In this document: positions 10,080 to 20,621 of the stretch, one piece after another
Layout: each line of letters opens with the position of its first letter
How positions within the stretch are numbered: position 1 is the stretch's first letter
Origin: Akanthomyces muscarius
Taxonomy: Eukaryota > Ascomycota > Sordariomycetes > Hypocreales > Cordycipitaceae
Assembly: GCF_028009165.1 (NCBI RefSeq)
Contig: NC_079246.1
Coordinates: forward strand, 1,178,001-1,242,000
Direction: 5' to 3'
Length of the DNA: 64,000 bases
Program-made: the position numbers and the translations under genes
Notes under the pieces: generated by a model
What the model was told of the DNA's origin: nothing
Database searches by the model: none
What the model saw: only the letters and a program-made list of their open reading frames with translations

Positions 10080-11337
10080 ATGAAGCTCATAATCGCCTCG
10101 TCTTTGATCGCTTTCGTGTTAGGTATACAGTCAACACCTGGCCAGGCCGGTGTAGATCTCCGCTCTACCTGTACCCCGCATGTAGATGAAGAGACCACTT
10201 CTGGGTGTACAACGATCGACGACCAGAAGATCTATGCATTGCCGGACTATGCAACCTACGAATGGTTAGGTCTTGCCCAACTATATTTTAGTCTTTTACT
10301 CACCACAAGTACATATTTAGGTGGTATTTTGACGTGGTGTCAACGTCATCCGCGAATGAGTCCTTGGAGATGGAGTTTCATAAATTTACGCAGCCGGGCA
10401 GGTCCAGTCCGATGTTCCTAGCCGCCACCATCTCAGTCACGTTTGCCAACGGAACCAAGTTCAGCACGTGGATTAACGGTACCCAGACTTATGACTCCCC
10501 TATCCAGACCCAATCGGATCAAATCTGGGGAGACTGGTCGAGCACAGGCTTCACGTTCAGTGGCGCCGGTACGGATGGCTTGGCCAAGTACATAGTCGAG
10601 GGCTGTAATCCAGCCCGCGGCATCAGCGGATCAATGATCCTTGACTCGGTTCGTCCAAATACTTCTGGAGTGGTCCAGTAGTCGAAGTTGAATTGTCGGA
10701 TTAATGTTTTCCTCAGATAGCTCCGGGACACTACCCGTGTGGCCCGGACAGAGCCGGTGAAACAGAAGTTCCCCTTCCTCCGGGCGGCGGGTGGTCCAAC
10801 GTTGTACCCGGAGGTGCCGCCACTGTCAACTTCACTATCCACGGGAGCTGGCTATCATTCACTGGACTTGGATACCATGACCATAACTGGGGCAAGACCA
10901 AGATACCCAACCCCTTGAAGATATGGTACTGGGGCCATGCGCTGTTAGGACCGTATGTCCTTGTTTGGTTTGACGGTATCAACAGACTTGACAAGGAGTA
11001 TGTATCTGGATATATTGCTCAAGACGGTGAAATTATTGGGACCACCTGCGACAGCGCAGTCTTCAAGGTTCGCCCGTACGGGCATAATAGTACATACCCA
11101 CCCTCGCCAAATACAGGAAACCCAACTACTTTCTTCATCGACTATGACCTTGGGGATTGTGGGAGACTCTTGGCCAATTATACAACAACAAAAAATTTAG
11201 TGTTACGACCGGGGTATCACCGAGAAATTGGGCCGATTGTCGGGGGAATAGTTGGTGAGGAGGAATACAAAGGTACGGCAATGTGGGATGAGTTGAGGGT
11301 TGATCAGGCATCGCCGGAGCACTGGACCGATGTATAA
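10080..11337 (+). CDS. Secreted Diels-Alderase-like protein (AttH / hydroxyneurosporene-synthase-like fold)
   Basis: Three exons (10080-10264, 10321-10648, 10717-11337) give 377 residues with an uninterrupted frame. The introns are 56 and 68 nt. Met at 10080 starts a good signal peptide (KLIIASSLIAFVLG); in-frame Met at 10062 is an alternative. The first splice creates TYEWWYFDVVS, a block typical of this two-domain lipocalin-like family. Later blocks are APGHYPCGP, SFTGLGYHDHNWG and WYWGHALLGPYVLVWFD. The HDHNWG motif is shared with bacterial AttH/CrtC-like proteins and with fungal Diels-Alderases such as CcsF-type, Fsa2 and CghA, which shape decalins or macrocycles made by PKS-NRPS pathways. 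There are several N-x-S/T sites. No PKS or NRPS lies in this window, so the substrate is unknown and catalysis is inference. Confidence 0.8.
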
Positions 11338-11460
11338 CTAGAAATGTTTACTAGGCTATATTTCTTTTGCTGTTTTCTATATGAAAAGACCCTTTGAATA
11401 GATTGATTCTGACCATCTTGGACTCTAATGAGCTTGTTCCTCCTAGCGAGGCTACTGAAG

Positions 11461-11580
11461 CTCACTTCCGCGGTGGTGACGCTGATCAAGTCTGTCACAT
11501 CATCACCCCTCATGACGAGGACAAGTTCCGCGGTAATGATGCCGGCCAGGCCTGCCACATCATCACTCCTCACGATGAGG
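11461..11580 (+). repeat. Two-copy 60-bp tandem repeat in an open frame
   Basis: The blocks 11465-11520 and 11525-11580 align without gaps at a period of exactly 60. In one + frame they encode two 20-residue units with the shared core CHIITPHDE. The aligned copies differ at 12 sites, all transitions, and 8 of these are third codon positions. That frame has no in-frame ATG upstream; a possible 3' splice site (cctcctag) lies at about 11447. It begins 120 bases after the Diels-Alderase-like stop codon. Confidence 0.75.
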
Positions 11581-12009
11581 GATCTTCCAAGTCCACACCA
11601 AAAAAATACGAGAGACCATAGTAAGAAGAAAGAAATTAGTCGTAGAAAATAGCTATAATTGCTGGCAAGACAAAATACTACCGATGTTCCATGTTTGTAG
11701 TAATCCAAACCGAGGGCATGTAGTGCGACGCCACTACCTGTACATTATAATTGTCAGACATATCCAACACTGGCCAGATCGCCGATCTAGTAGCTGGAGT
11801 GACTGAGATTTAATTTAAAAAGATCGCGGTAAATGAAAAGTCAAGGGCTTGGCCAGTCATTTTGGTGCAACAGTCGCCTCCCAGCCATCGGGCTTCCCCG
11901 CTCGCGAAATGCCGCGGGGGATGTTCGAATGTAGCAGAATCCCCATTTCCAAACGACTCTTTTACAGTTCATTTTTCTTCTCAACCCTTTTAGCCTTTTG
12001 CAATTGCGC

Positions 12010-12764
12010 CGCCAACATGGCGAGCAAGCAAAGTCTTTGAGTAGTCTTCACCCCGAATGCGATGCAAGCCAAATTATTCTTGGTGGATCCAGCGCAGGAG
12101 GATAGTGCGCCGTCGTGACTGCTTTGCAACTTGCAGGCTCGGCGTCGTCTCAGCAAGCACAATGGCTACCGCCTCCCAAAGCGCTTTTTTTCATCTATTC
12201 GATGGTAGATATTGGGAGCGACAAGTGGGCGCAGAGCGTGTCTCTCCCGGACGCCGACATGGACGCGCCTGCAAAAGAGCATCTGCTGCAAGACATCCCA
12301 ACGAGAATTGCGCAACAAATGATTAGCCTGGGCGAGGACCTTCCAAATCTGAAGAGGAGCTCCGGACAAGGGAGCGTTTGCCTCTGCTGTATTCAGTCAT
12401 GGAATGAGGACTCTTGCTCGGTTACTTGACCGGGATACCTGGTTTTGCGCAGAAATGTACAAGCTCTGGGCTGGACAGCTTACTAGGGCCAGACTCGCAT
12501 TTAACGCCACTGTTCCCGCTAAGCTGCGAATTCAGCTCTGCGTATCCGGCGACTGTCATTGTACACGGCACCGCAGACAGAGCGGTATCCTGTGCTGAGA
12601 GCGAGGCTCTGGTAGGCAAACTGCAAGCGGCTGGGGCTCCTGTGCGGTATTTCCCTGAGCCCGGCGCTGATCATGCCTTTGACTTGGGATGGGAAGAGCC
12701 AAACGAAACACTCACACGGGCTCTCCAGGCTTTGCAAGGGTCTCTCAACGTGAACAACCATTGA
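12010..12764 (+). pseudogene. Decayed alpha/beta-hydrolase (esterase/lipase-like)
   Basis: Three frames must be combined to follow one hydrolase. Frame 1 holds the nucleophile elbow QIILGGSSAGG, directly followed by TAG at 12103, then continues CAVVTALQLA. Near 12370-12410 the best match moves to another frame (FASAVFSHGMRTL). It then moves to a third frame (LGYLTGIPGF) that holds the C-terminal part with VIVHGTADRAV (Asp region) and PGADHAFDLGW (catalytic His). The stop and the shifts are not explained by introns I can find. N-terminal sequence before the elbow is missing or unrecognisable. Hydrolases of this kind often accompany secondary-metabolite genes. The relic status is well supported; the original role is unknown. 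Confidence 0.75.
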
Positions 12765-13437
12765 CCGGCATTTCACACGCAAATTCTTATGGCTAAACGC
12801 GCGAATTCAATTTCTAATAAAAGGTTTATTTCCTTTCCACAAACATCTGGCAACTCGTTCTCCGGTGTAATTTCTGTTGCAGTGTTCACACTGTCGGAGT
12901 CGACGCCTCTGTCCATTTCTTCCTCCGTTGGCAGTGGCACGAAACAAAGCATAGTACAGGTAGCAGACACATTTGACCAAATCATGCATTAGTCACACGA
13001 TAACTTTAACGCAACGCCTTGCAATGTCATCCAAGTACCTCACACGTTCATTAAATGGCCAGTCTTCAACCCCTGCACAGGTTCAATACAAGACCCAAAC
13101 CCCAGGTCTCAACTGGTGATATGGCCGATGTTGAAATTTAATTATGCCCCGTTTCTAGATCAACAATCCTTCTTCCAGCTAAATTAGTGTACCCCGCGAT
13201 GATGGCTGTGGTGCAGCGTCGCAGCCATAGCACCACCTGATGCGCTTATTGGGCGCCCCCACTTGCCCAACCAAGGTCCAGCTTGATCGACTCGACAGAT
13301 CTCCAAACCCTGCACTCTACATCACCAAGCCGCAAGCCTCAGCGCCACCATCAGGCGAACTCTCCCTGCATGCCGGCCGCGTACCGACCTTGCTATTCTT
13401 GACGCTTGCCGTTTCGCGAAATTCGGCCTACATCCAC
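12765..13437. other. Intergenic, accessory/core boundary
   Basis: AT-rich sequence with no gene seen. The final 200 bases are probably the promoter and leader of the gene at 13438. Confidence 0.5.
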
Positions 13438-14016
13438 ATGGACGACGACACAGCTGCGGCCATGGCGGCCGCCATGGGATTCTCCTCGTTTGGCGCGCAG
13501 AACCCCCAGAGCAAAAAGCGCAAATACAACCCCAACAACGACGCCGTCGTTTCGATCGACCACGACGAGCGTCACGGCACCGGCGCAAATTCTGCGCCTG
13601 TCGGAGAGCGTCGCGCCCCACCTGCCAACGCGGACGAGATTGCCTTGGACGACGAAGACGACGGCGCAAACGCTGACGATGGCGCCGCCGCGCCAGGAGC
13701 AGTGGCAAGTGCTCCTGAAGATGCTGCTGCGGACCTGCCGCATGGAATCGGTGCTGGCGTAGCTGGGTTGCCTCAGCGCCCGGCCCCTGCCCAAGGTGGC
13801 TTTGCTGGCAATCGGCACCCGCGGGGTGGTGCATCGCGACAAGCCTCAGGCGACCATCATGGTACGAACAAGCTGTGGTACGTGGACTACTACGACCACT
13901 TTTCGAATGAGAACCCTTGGGCGAAACTTGAAGAGGCCGCAGGCTTGCAACCGATTTCGACATGGGTCCTTGTACACGTCAACAGGGACGAGGGTCACCG
14001 GACGCAAGCCGTCTGA
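13438..14016 (+). CDS. Uncharacterised fungal protein with C-terminal WYxDYYD...NPW motif
   Basis: A single-exon reading of 192 residues starts MDDDTAAAMAAAMGFSSFG. A basic KKRK patch follows, then an acidic, low-complexity middle and a Gly-rich stretch. The protein ends with the ordered-looking block KLWYVDYYDHFSNENPWAKL. I recall similar small uncharacterised proteins in related fungi, with the AAAMGFSSFG start and the WY.DYYD..NPW..LE end. I know no function. An in-frame region continues upstream, but this Met fits the recalled start. The last 20 residues after TWV look unrelated to that pattern; a small frame error or an unseen intron could alter the C-terminus. Confidence 0.65.
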   Translation: MDDDTAAAMAAAMGFSSFGAQNPQSKKRKYNPNNDAVVSIDHDERHGTGANSAPVGERRAPPANADEIALDDEDDGANADDGAAAPGAVASAPEDAAADLPHGIGAGVAGLPQRPAPAQGGFAGNRHPRGGASRQASGDHHGTNKLWYVDYYDHFSNENPWAKLEEAAGLQPISTWVLVHVNRDEGHRTQAV

Positions 14017-15175
14017 AAATTTCAAATCGAACAAAAAAACGTCAAAAGGGATCAAACTGCCTTGAACAGATTGTATCACCATCTACCCTGTGGCTTCAAC
14101 GTGTCGCCAGCACGATATATCATCACGTGATGAATTTCTTCTGTCGGCAATAACGATATACTTCAACGGCCCAACAAATCACCTGATTGGACGATCTGCT
14201 ATTACTACTGGCACGAGTGGCTCACATCGTCTCTGCCCGGGTGGGACACATGGTTGGACTCGGACTACGGGGGGCGTGTCGCGGGGAGAGGCACACAGCG
14301 GTCGACAGCCTTCCTACGGGACGCTTTGTCGTCACTGGGCAAAGATCAAGGTATCAAAGCCTGCTATTTGCTAGGTGAGGTACAGATACAGAGAGCCGCC
14401 TATGGATTCAAACATCAACTATGCCTCCCGAATAGGAAAAGCGCACTACAAAGAAAGAAATGGTCCACCGCTCTGGCTTGCCGTCCCCTGTGCCCCCTCT
14501 TGCCTGCATTTCTAGCCTGCAGCCAGCCCTGCCCTGTGGTTGTGCAGCACCGGAGCGTCCCCGTGGAGGGTGAACTTTCTGGGGCAGGCTGCTTCCGGGG
14601 TCAATCGGGTCCAAGCCGCCTCGCCAGATCAGACTGTTGTGGCTGTCTCCGGGATAGACTGGCTTTGCCTACCACGAACCGGCTCGATCTGTTCAACGGC
14701 ATCGAGATTGAATCGCCCGAGGAGATTACGCCGCCTGCAGCACCCCACAGTCGGCGAGCGGCCCGCAAGTGGCATATGCTGGCGGCAGACCCCTGGCCGT
14801 TCGGCTGGAGCCGATAAAGCAGCAAGAGATGGCGCGCCTAGATGCCTGCACGATTGCCGCGCAGCGCCTCAAATCTGACGTCTCTCTTCATTGAGCACAC
14901 TGGCTTAGAGACGCTATTTCCATGCGTCGATTTTTTGTCGTAATATTTCTGGATTTTTTCCTCGGCTTGTACAAATTATTTACCGAGTTCCAAAATTGAA
15001 GTCTTTTGAGTCCTGTCCCAAAGATGCCGATTTTCCGTCCTATCGTAAAGTGTCGTAAAATAAAAAGAACGCTGCGCTTCCGTGTACATGGGAAATTGAC
15101 AAATGAGAAAAATTCGCAAAGGGTCACAAAGGCCGTAAAAGAAAGATGCCAAAAAGGCCGGAGAGCTGGACTCTC
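14017..15175. other. Intergenic, convergent with KXD1
   Basis: ORFs of up to 187 codons occur on the + strand but begin at non-ATG codons and show no recognisable domain. I see no gene. Confidence 0.5.
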
Positions 15176-15945
15176 CTAGCATTCGGGGGAGGGCAATCTG
15201 GCGCGTGCCTTGGCATATTCCTTGGGGTGCTTGCGGGCGGCTTTGGCATTGAGAGAACTGGGAATTGGAATTAGCCATGTTTGGCAAAAGAAGAAATGAC
15301 GGCGAGAGGTTTTCTCTCTGTTGTTGCTGAACTGTGAGGAGTCGACTTACGAGACTTTCTTTTGCGTCCACTCGAGATCGCCGCGAACCTCGCGCGCATC
15401 CCGCATGCCCTCTTGGAAGCGTTCGCGGGTGCGAGCCAGACGAGCCTGGGCCTGCCTCTGCAGATCCACGAGCTCGCGGTGCTTGGCGTTGAGCTTGCCA
15501 GAACTAGCGTGCTTGTTAGCCTCGAAGCGGCTTCACGAAAGGCCAAAAAAAAAAAAAAAGTGGTGGTGTGGTGGGATAGTGTTGGCTTGAAAAAAAAGAC
15601 TTACGTCTGCGCTTGGACCGCCATGCTGCGGTCGAGCGGGATCGGGTTGAAGGAGTGGGAGAAGCGATCCTGCATGTAATCCTGAAAGTCGACGCCGCTG
15701 GCGGAGCCGACGCTGTCAAACTCGGCGCCGATGCTGGAGGAGACGGCGCTGCCGGGCAGGTAGCTGGTGGCGGAGGCGCTGGAGAAGCCGGTGTGGGAGT
15801 ACGAGGGCACGCCGGAGACGGAGGAGACGGAGTCGTCGCACTCGGGCGGCGACATGGAGTACTGGCTGTAGGCAGGGTACTGGTTGCCCTTGCCGGGGAC
15901 GTGGATGGGCATGGAGTAGCCGGTGGTGTGGTAGTGTCCAGACAT
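15176..15945 (-). CDS. KXD1: KxDL-domain protein (BORC/BLOC-1-related KXD1)
   Basis: Three exons (15945-15605, 15503-15351, 15257-15176) give 191 residues and a TAG stop. Both donors are gtaagt. The first ~110 residues are Ser/Tyr/Pro-rich and probably disordered. The C-terminal 75 residues are helical and match the KxDL family: KLNAKHRELVDLQRQAQARL, then VRGDLEWTQKKV at the signature position, then LNAKAARKHPKEY. Family members belong to BLOC-1/BORC-type complexes that act in endosomal and lysosomal trafficking. The KxDL signature is RGDL here, so the family call rests on the whole block. A long pyrimidine-rich region lies upstream. Confidence 0.8.
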
Positions 15946-17424
15946 GATGTGACTGCGGTGTCTTGTAACGTTGTGTGTGGTGTATGCTCAAGATGGATTG
16001 GGGGTACTGTGTAAGGATGCCAAGGCAGAGGATTGCTGAGACTGGAAGATGGGCTGGGGATTTCTACAGAAGACGAGATATGAAAGGAAGAAGGAAGACG
16101 GACGGTCTCGAGGAAGACAACGGGCCCTTTTATACTTTTCCCGAGGGACTCGCCCCCCTGCTCTTGAACAACACCTGACAGCATCTATTCGCCAAGGACC
16201 GTTGGCAACGACCCGCTCCGGGAAGACAAGGACGGATACGATGGGTTGGTATCAGCAAAGAGAGGGCCGACGAGACGCCTCCACGGTGGTGGTGGCATCG
16301 GGACGGGGTGGGCCAGCGAGAGCAGTAGAGGATGTGATGGTGAGTGGGCCAATGGAAGGCGGCAATCAATTTATAAACGGGGTTCAGTTGCTAGTAATCC
16401 GGTGGCAATTGTTGAATGAGGAGGGTGTAAGTAAAATAAATAAACAAAAGTATCATGTCTATGGTGTTGGGTGTGGTGGATAGTCGTGATACGCGGGGCG
16501 TGTAGTGAGAGATTGGTGGAAAGGGTACAATGGCGTGGGACTATCTCTTGAAAGTACAAACAAAAGATGGCCCGAGTACAGGGACACTTGGGACCAACCA
16601 TGGGGGACGAGATGGAGAATAGAAAAGGTCGAGTGCATATGCCGAAGGGGGAGGGAAAAAAAAGGTAGAGGAATAAGACGTGCGGAACCCGGTACCCCGG
16701 GTGTGGTGGAGAAATGGATGGGAACCAAAAGAGGACGAGCAAGCAGAGCAGAAGCGAAAGTTGATGACGGAAACACCAAGAAGAGGGCTGAGGGTCGGGA
16801 AGAAAAGCACACTAACGTTGACTAGCTGGCTGACATGGTGAGATTGGGATAGGTTGTTCGCGCCTGGCTTTGAACAAGCATGTACATGTGGCATTGGCAA
16901 GCCAATTGCGCTAGTCGTCAGTTGGGCAGGCAAATTGCCAAATGTCCGGGAAAGGAAAGCGTCTCAAGAAGAATTCAGAAGAAGGAAAAAAAAAAAAAGA
17001 ATAATAACTAGTAAAACAAAGTAGTCGGGCTGGGTCAGAAAAAAAAAAAAAGAAAGAAAAAAGGTTCGAGGGGCCATGTGGCTTGCAGCCCAATCGCACG
17101 TCTCTCTGTCTGGTATTTTTCTGGTCAATCCACTCCACCACTTATATACCCCGCCGCCGGGCGACGCTCGCCCGCGGTGTGTCTGTCTGCCGTGTGTCTG
17201 TCTGTGTGTCGGTGTCTGTCCATGACGCCGGTCACACCATGGGAAAAATTCCGACTACCTCTTGTGTCATCCAATAGGGCTACACCAAGAAAAAAAGACC
17301 GTTCAGGGAAATGTGGTCGTGTACACTGACGGCCCGTCTGGGTCCGCCCCCCACCCCCCGAAGGTGTAAGTGAGCCCGCTGGATAACAAAAACGGGCATA
17401 ATCGATCCCAGGTATTATCCAGAC

Positions 17425-17446
17425 TATTTTATTTTATTTTATTTTA
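17425..17446. repeat. (ATTTT)n pentanucleotide repeat
   Basis: Four tandem ATTTT units lie within the gene-free interval upstream of KXD1. Confidence 0.85.
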
Positions 17447-19303
17447 AATCAAATCATCTGAAAAATGAGCTTGATTGTGCAAAAAAAGCATGTCTCATGG
17501 TCGCTTTGCCGTAAAAGCCATGCAGACATGCCAGGCAAGGAGGCAACACGGTGGACGGTTTCCGAGCAATAGAACAAGCGCGGCCAACGCTAGCACACCA
17601 CCCACCCCCATGCTCAAAAGGCATGAACCTGATTAAAGCAGCACCAGATGGACACTGCAGCGGGCCAACGCCAAAAGCCAAAGAAACCTACTTGTCCAGC
17701 GAGCAGGAGCCCGACGACTGTGCCCATTGGGCTGGCTGGTGCTGGCCCGACCCCGCTGGACGTGCATGCTTGGGCCCAGAGGGTGAGCCTTTTGGGCAGA
17801 GACGCAGGTCAATGGTACGGCCGATTCGGGGGAGGGGCAAAAAAAAAAAAAAGAACCGCAAAAGCTTGATGCGTTGTCAAGACGAGTGCCAGAGGATCCT
17901 CCGAGAAGAAAGCTTTGCCCCCAGGCGGGTGCAGAGAAGAAAGGGCTGATGTGCATGTATGCCGTGTGTGTGTGTGTCTCTATCTGTCTGTCTGTCTGCG
18001 CGGCACTCGAACCTTGCATATATTGCACAAAACGAACGCATGTACCTGGCTCGTCATCTCTGACTAGGACAACTGGTAGTCGTGGCCAACGGTAGTAATC
18101 CACGGCCTTGTAAGCTCGGCCTCTTCCTTCTTTTCCCTTGTCTCCCTGGAAAAAAGCCATGAGGAGGCTACTTTGGCCGCATTCCTCCTGCTTCCTGAAC
18201 CTGCCCGTTCTAGTTGTCTTCCTCTTGCGCTAGCTCAAATGGGCACTTTTATGACTGTGTCGTCCTCGCCAACTCGTCCTGTGGCGATTTGCATCGACTT
18301 CTCTTCTTTGATGGGCGTGCTCTCACCCCTCCAACTCCCCCTCCAACTCCCCCTCCCTTCCATGATCCCTGCAAGCAGAGCGTGTCTTGTCCGATAAACC
18401 ACCCAACCAGTTGCCAGCCTTGCGTGCCCTGGCTGGGCTGCCCACCACATCAACACCACCTCGCCCTTCTTTTTACTCAGTACCAGTGTGCCAGTCATGC
18501 CGCGGTCCTTTTCTTCTCCCCCAAAAAGTCTCTATTGGGGGGGAGAATTCGGAGATCCCGGCTGGGCCATGCGTACTTGTCACCCTTGCGATTGGTCTGT
18601 TTTCTCTCTCTCTCTCCCACTTCATGGCCTTTCTTCCACCCCATCACTTTTTGCCCCTCCCCCGCCAAGTCAACCCCCGTTAGTGACGTCTGTCTGCCCG
18701 TCTTTGTCTTGCACAATTGAAGGGGACCACCGAGACCGGCAGTCCTGCCAGTAGACACAGCCGAGGGCTTTGTGGTCCAATCATTCCGTGACTGCATCAC
18801 CTGTCTTGCACTCAAAACAAGTTCGTTGCGGTGGGCTTCTCCATGTCATACAGACCGGCTCATTTCTCAACGGTGCAACGTCTGTTTGTGGAGTACAGCT
18901 GGGCTGAAGGGCGTGTGTGTGAGCCTCTCTCCATTGCTACTCCAAGCAGTGTATATAGTAAATTATGGGCTTGTTTCCTTCTAAGCAGCCAAATGAAAAA
19001 CAAAATGTACAAGAAAAATGGCAAATGCTTCGCTGGCACATCATATCCCAATTCTTTATCCTGCTGTGCGTTTGGCTCGCGCGCTCTCTGTATAGTTGCA
19101 CACCACACACGCCACCCCAAGAGGCGCCCTCACTAGCACCGACTAGCGTTCGCTAGATTGCCCGCCTTTTACGCACACCGCTCCCAAGGACCTGGGACTC
19201 AGGCCCCGAGAAAATGGTCCCAGGGTCGCCAAAATGGTGAGACCTTTGGGCAGCTGGAGGGGAGGGGTTGCAGCCGGGTTCTCATTTTCCTGACCATGAG
19301 TGA

Positions 19304-19321
19304 GGGGGGGGGGGGGGGGGG
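19304..19321. repeat. G18 homopolymer
   Basis: Eighteen consecutive G residues. The length may be unreliable in the assembly, and the tract could form quadruplex-like structures. Confidence 0.9.
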
Positions 19322-20621
19322 CTTAGTAGCCTGCGAAAAAGCAACATTCGGGATTACAAAGAGACGAGCGTTCGACAGCAACAAAGGCAAAAGAAAATGC
19401 CAGGGTGGCATGGGGGGAATGCAAATGCAGCAAAGATGACCTGCAGTTGAACAGTTCATCGAGCAGCAATACAAATGAGCTGCATGGCAAATGGGGGGGC
19501 TGCCCTGCGTTGTCCATGTCCATGTCAGCCAGAATGTATGTATGTGTATGTATGTGTGCGTTGTTTGCCCTCGTTCCGTGGGGTCAACTCTCTTGGGGGC
19601 CAGCACAGCACAGCGGGAGTAAGAAAAACAAAAGCGCCACGCAGAGGACAGCGCAGCAATGCTTCAAGCCATATCATTGCTCGCTTGTGTGACTTGTTAT
19701 CAAGAGCATCTTGGACAATGGGGGCGGGCGGCGTAGCCCGGGCAGGCGTATAGTCAGGAGTGTCTTCTTGTGCGACGCTGGGAGATGCACTTGGCTTCGC
19801 GCATGCCGATGGCCGCTGGACACGGGCACGGCAGCCGTTGGCGGGGGCATGCAGGACAATCGGTACTTTTCTTCTTCTTCTCTTTTTTTTTTCCTCAGGG
19901 CATGTTTTTATTGTCATCCCTCGTAATCGATGCATATGCAATGCACCTTGTGCCGCCCTCTTGCACCGGCATTGTTCGCTGTGGACCGTTTCCCTCGTTC
20001 CATGCTACGCAAGTACGACATCGTGTTAACTCGCAGCATATGCACATGCCATGACAACGCAGCGGAAAACGGTGAGGGATAACTGGCTCGATCAGGTTCT
20101 CATGCGATGCACAAAGGCATCCGGCTTCATACCGGTACTCGCCCCGCGGTGCGAATCCCATGAGACCTTGACGGGTCTCATCACTGACCTCGTAGCAGGA
20201 AAGAAAAAGCACAAGAGACCGACGTAGCTTGAAAATGAGTTGCCATTTTCCTATCTAATGCAAAAATGGTATCTAGCCATGCCTTGTTGAAACAGGAAGA
20301 AAAGAACCGTAAACGCCAGCCATGCAGCGGGCAGGTCTCTCCCTTGCCCAGGGTTGATATTGCATCAGTCTTAGAGAGTCTCGAGTGGAGTGTCCGTCAC
20401 AAAGAAAGTAAGAAAAGAAAACAAAAGACAAGAAAAGACAGAAAAAAAGAGAGACGAGTAATCGTCGCGTTCTATGAGGTCCCGAGGACGGCTTCGCGCC
20501 GTTACTCTCTCCATATTCAGATGCACATGTCCCCTCGAGTTTCTCGGCGATAGAGAAGAAGAGAAAAAAAAAAATACACGACACACGAGAAGAAAATCCA
20601 TTGGTCAAGAAATCAAATTTC

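Larger units (their letters stand above)
15946..20621. other. 4.7-kb gene-free interval with strand-specific pyrimidine tracts
   Basis: No coding gene can be supported. About 16.0-17.1 kb is purine-rich on the + strand, so pyrimidine-rich on the minus strand reading into KXD1; it may be a long leader or promoter. About 18.1-18.75 kb is pyrimidine-rich on the + strand but has no gene behind it. Simple repeats include (ATTTT)4 near 17425, TCTG-type repeats at 17180-17220 and a G18 run. Confidence 0.5.

Noticed and set aside
11304..11708. 134-codon minus-strand ORF across the 60-bp repeat
   Set aside because: Most repeat differences would fall at its first codon positions, the opposite of constraint.
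14254..14817. 187-codon + frame between the 13438 gene and KXD1
   Set aside because: Begins at TTG, has no recognisable domain and no splice logic.
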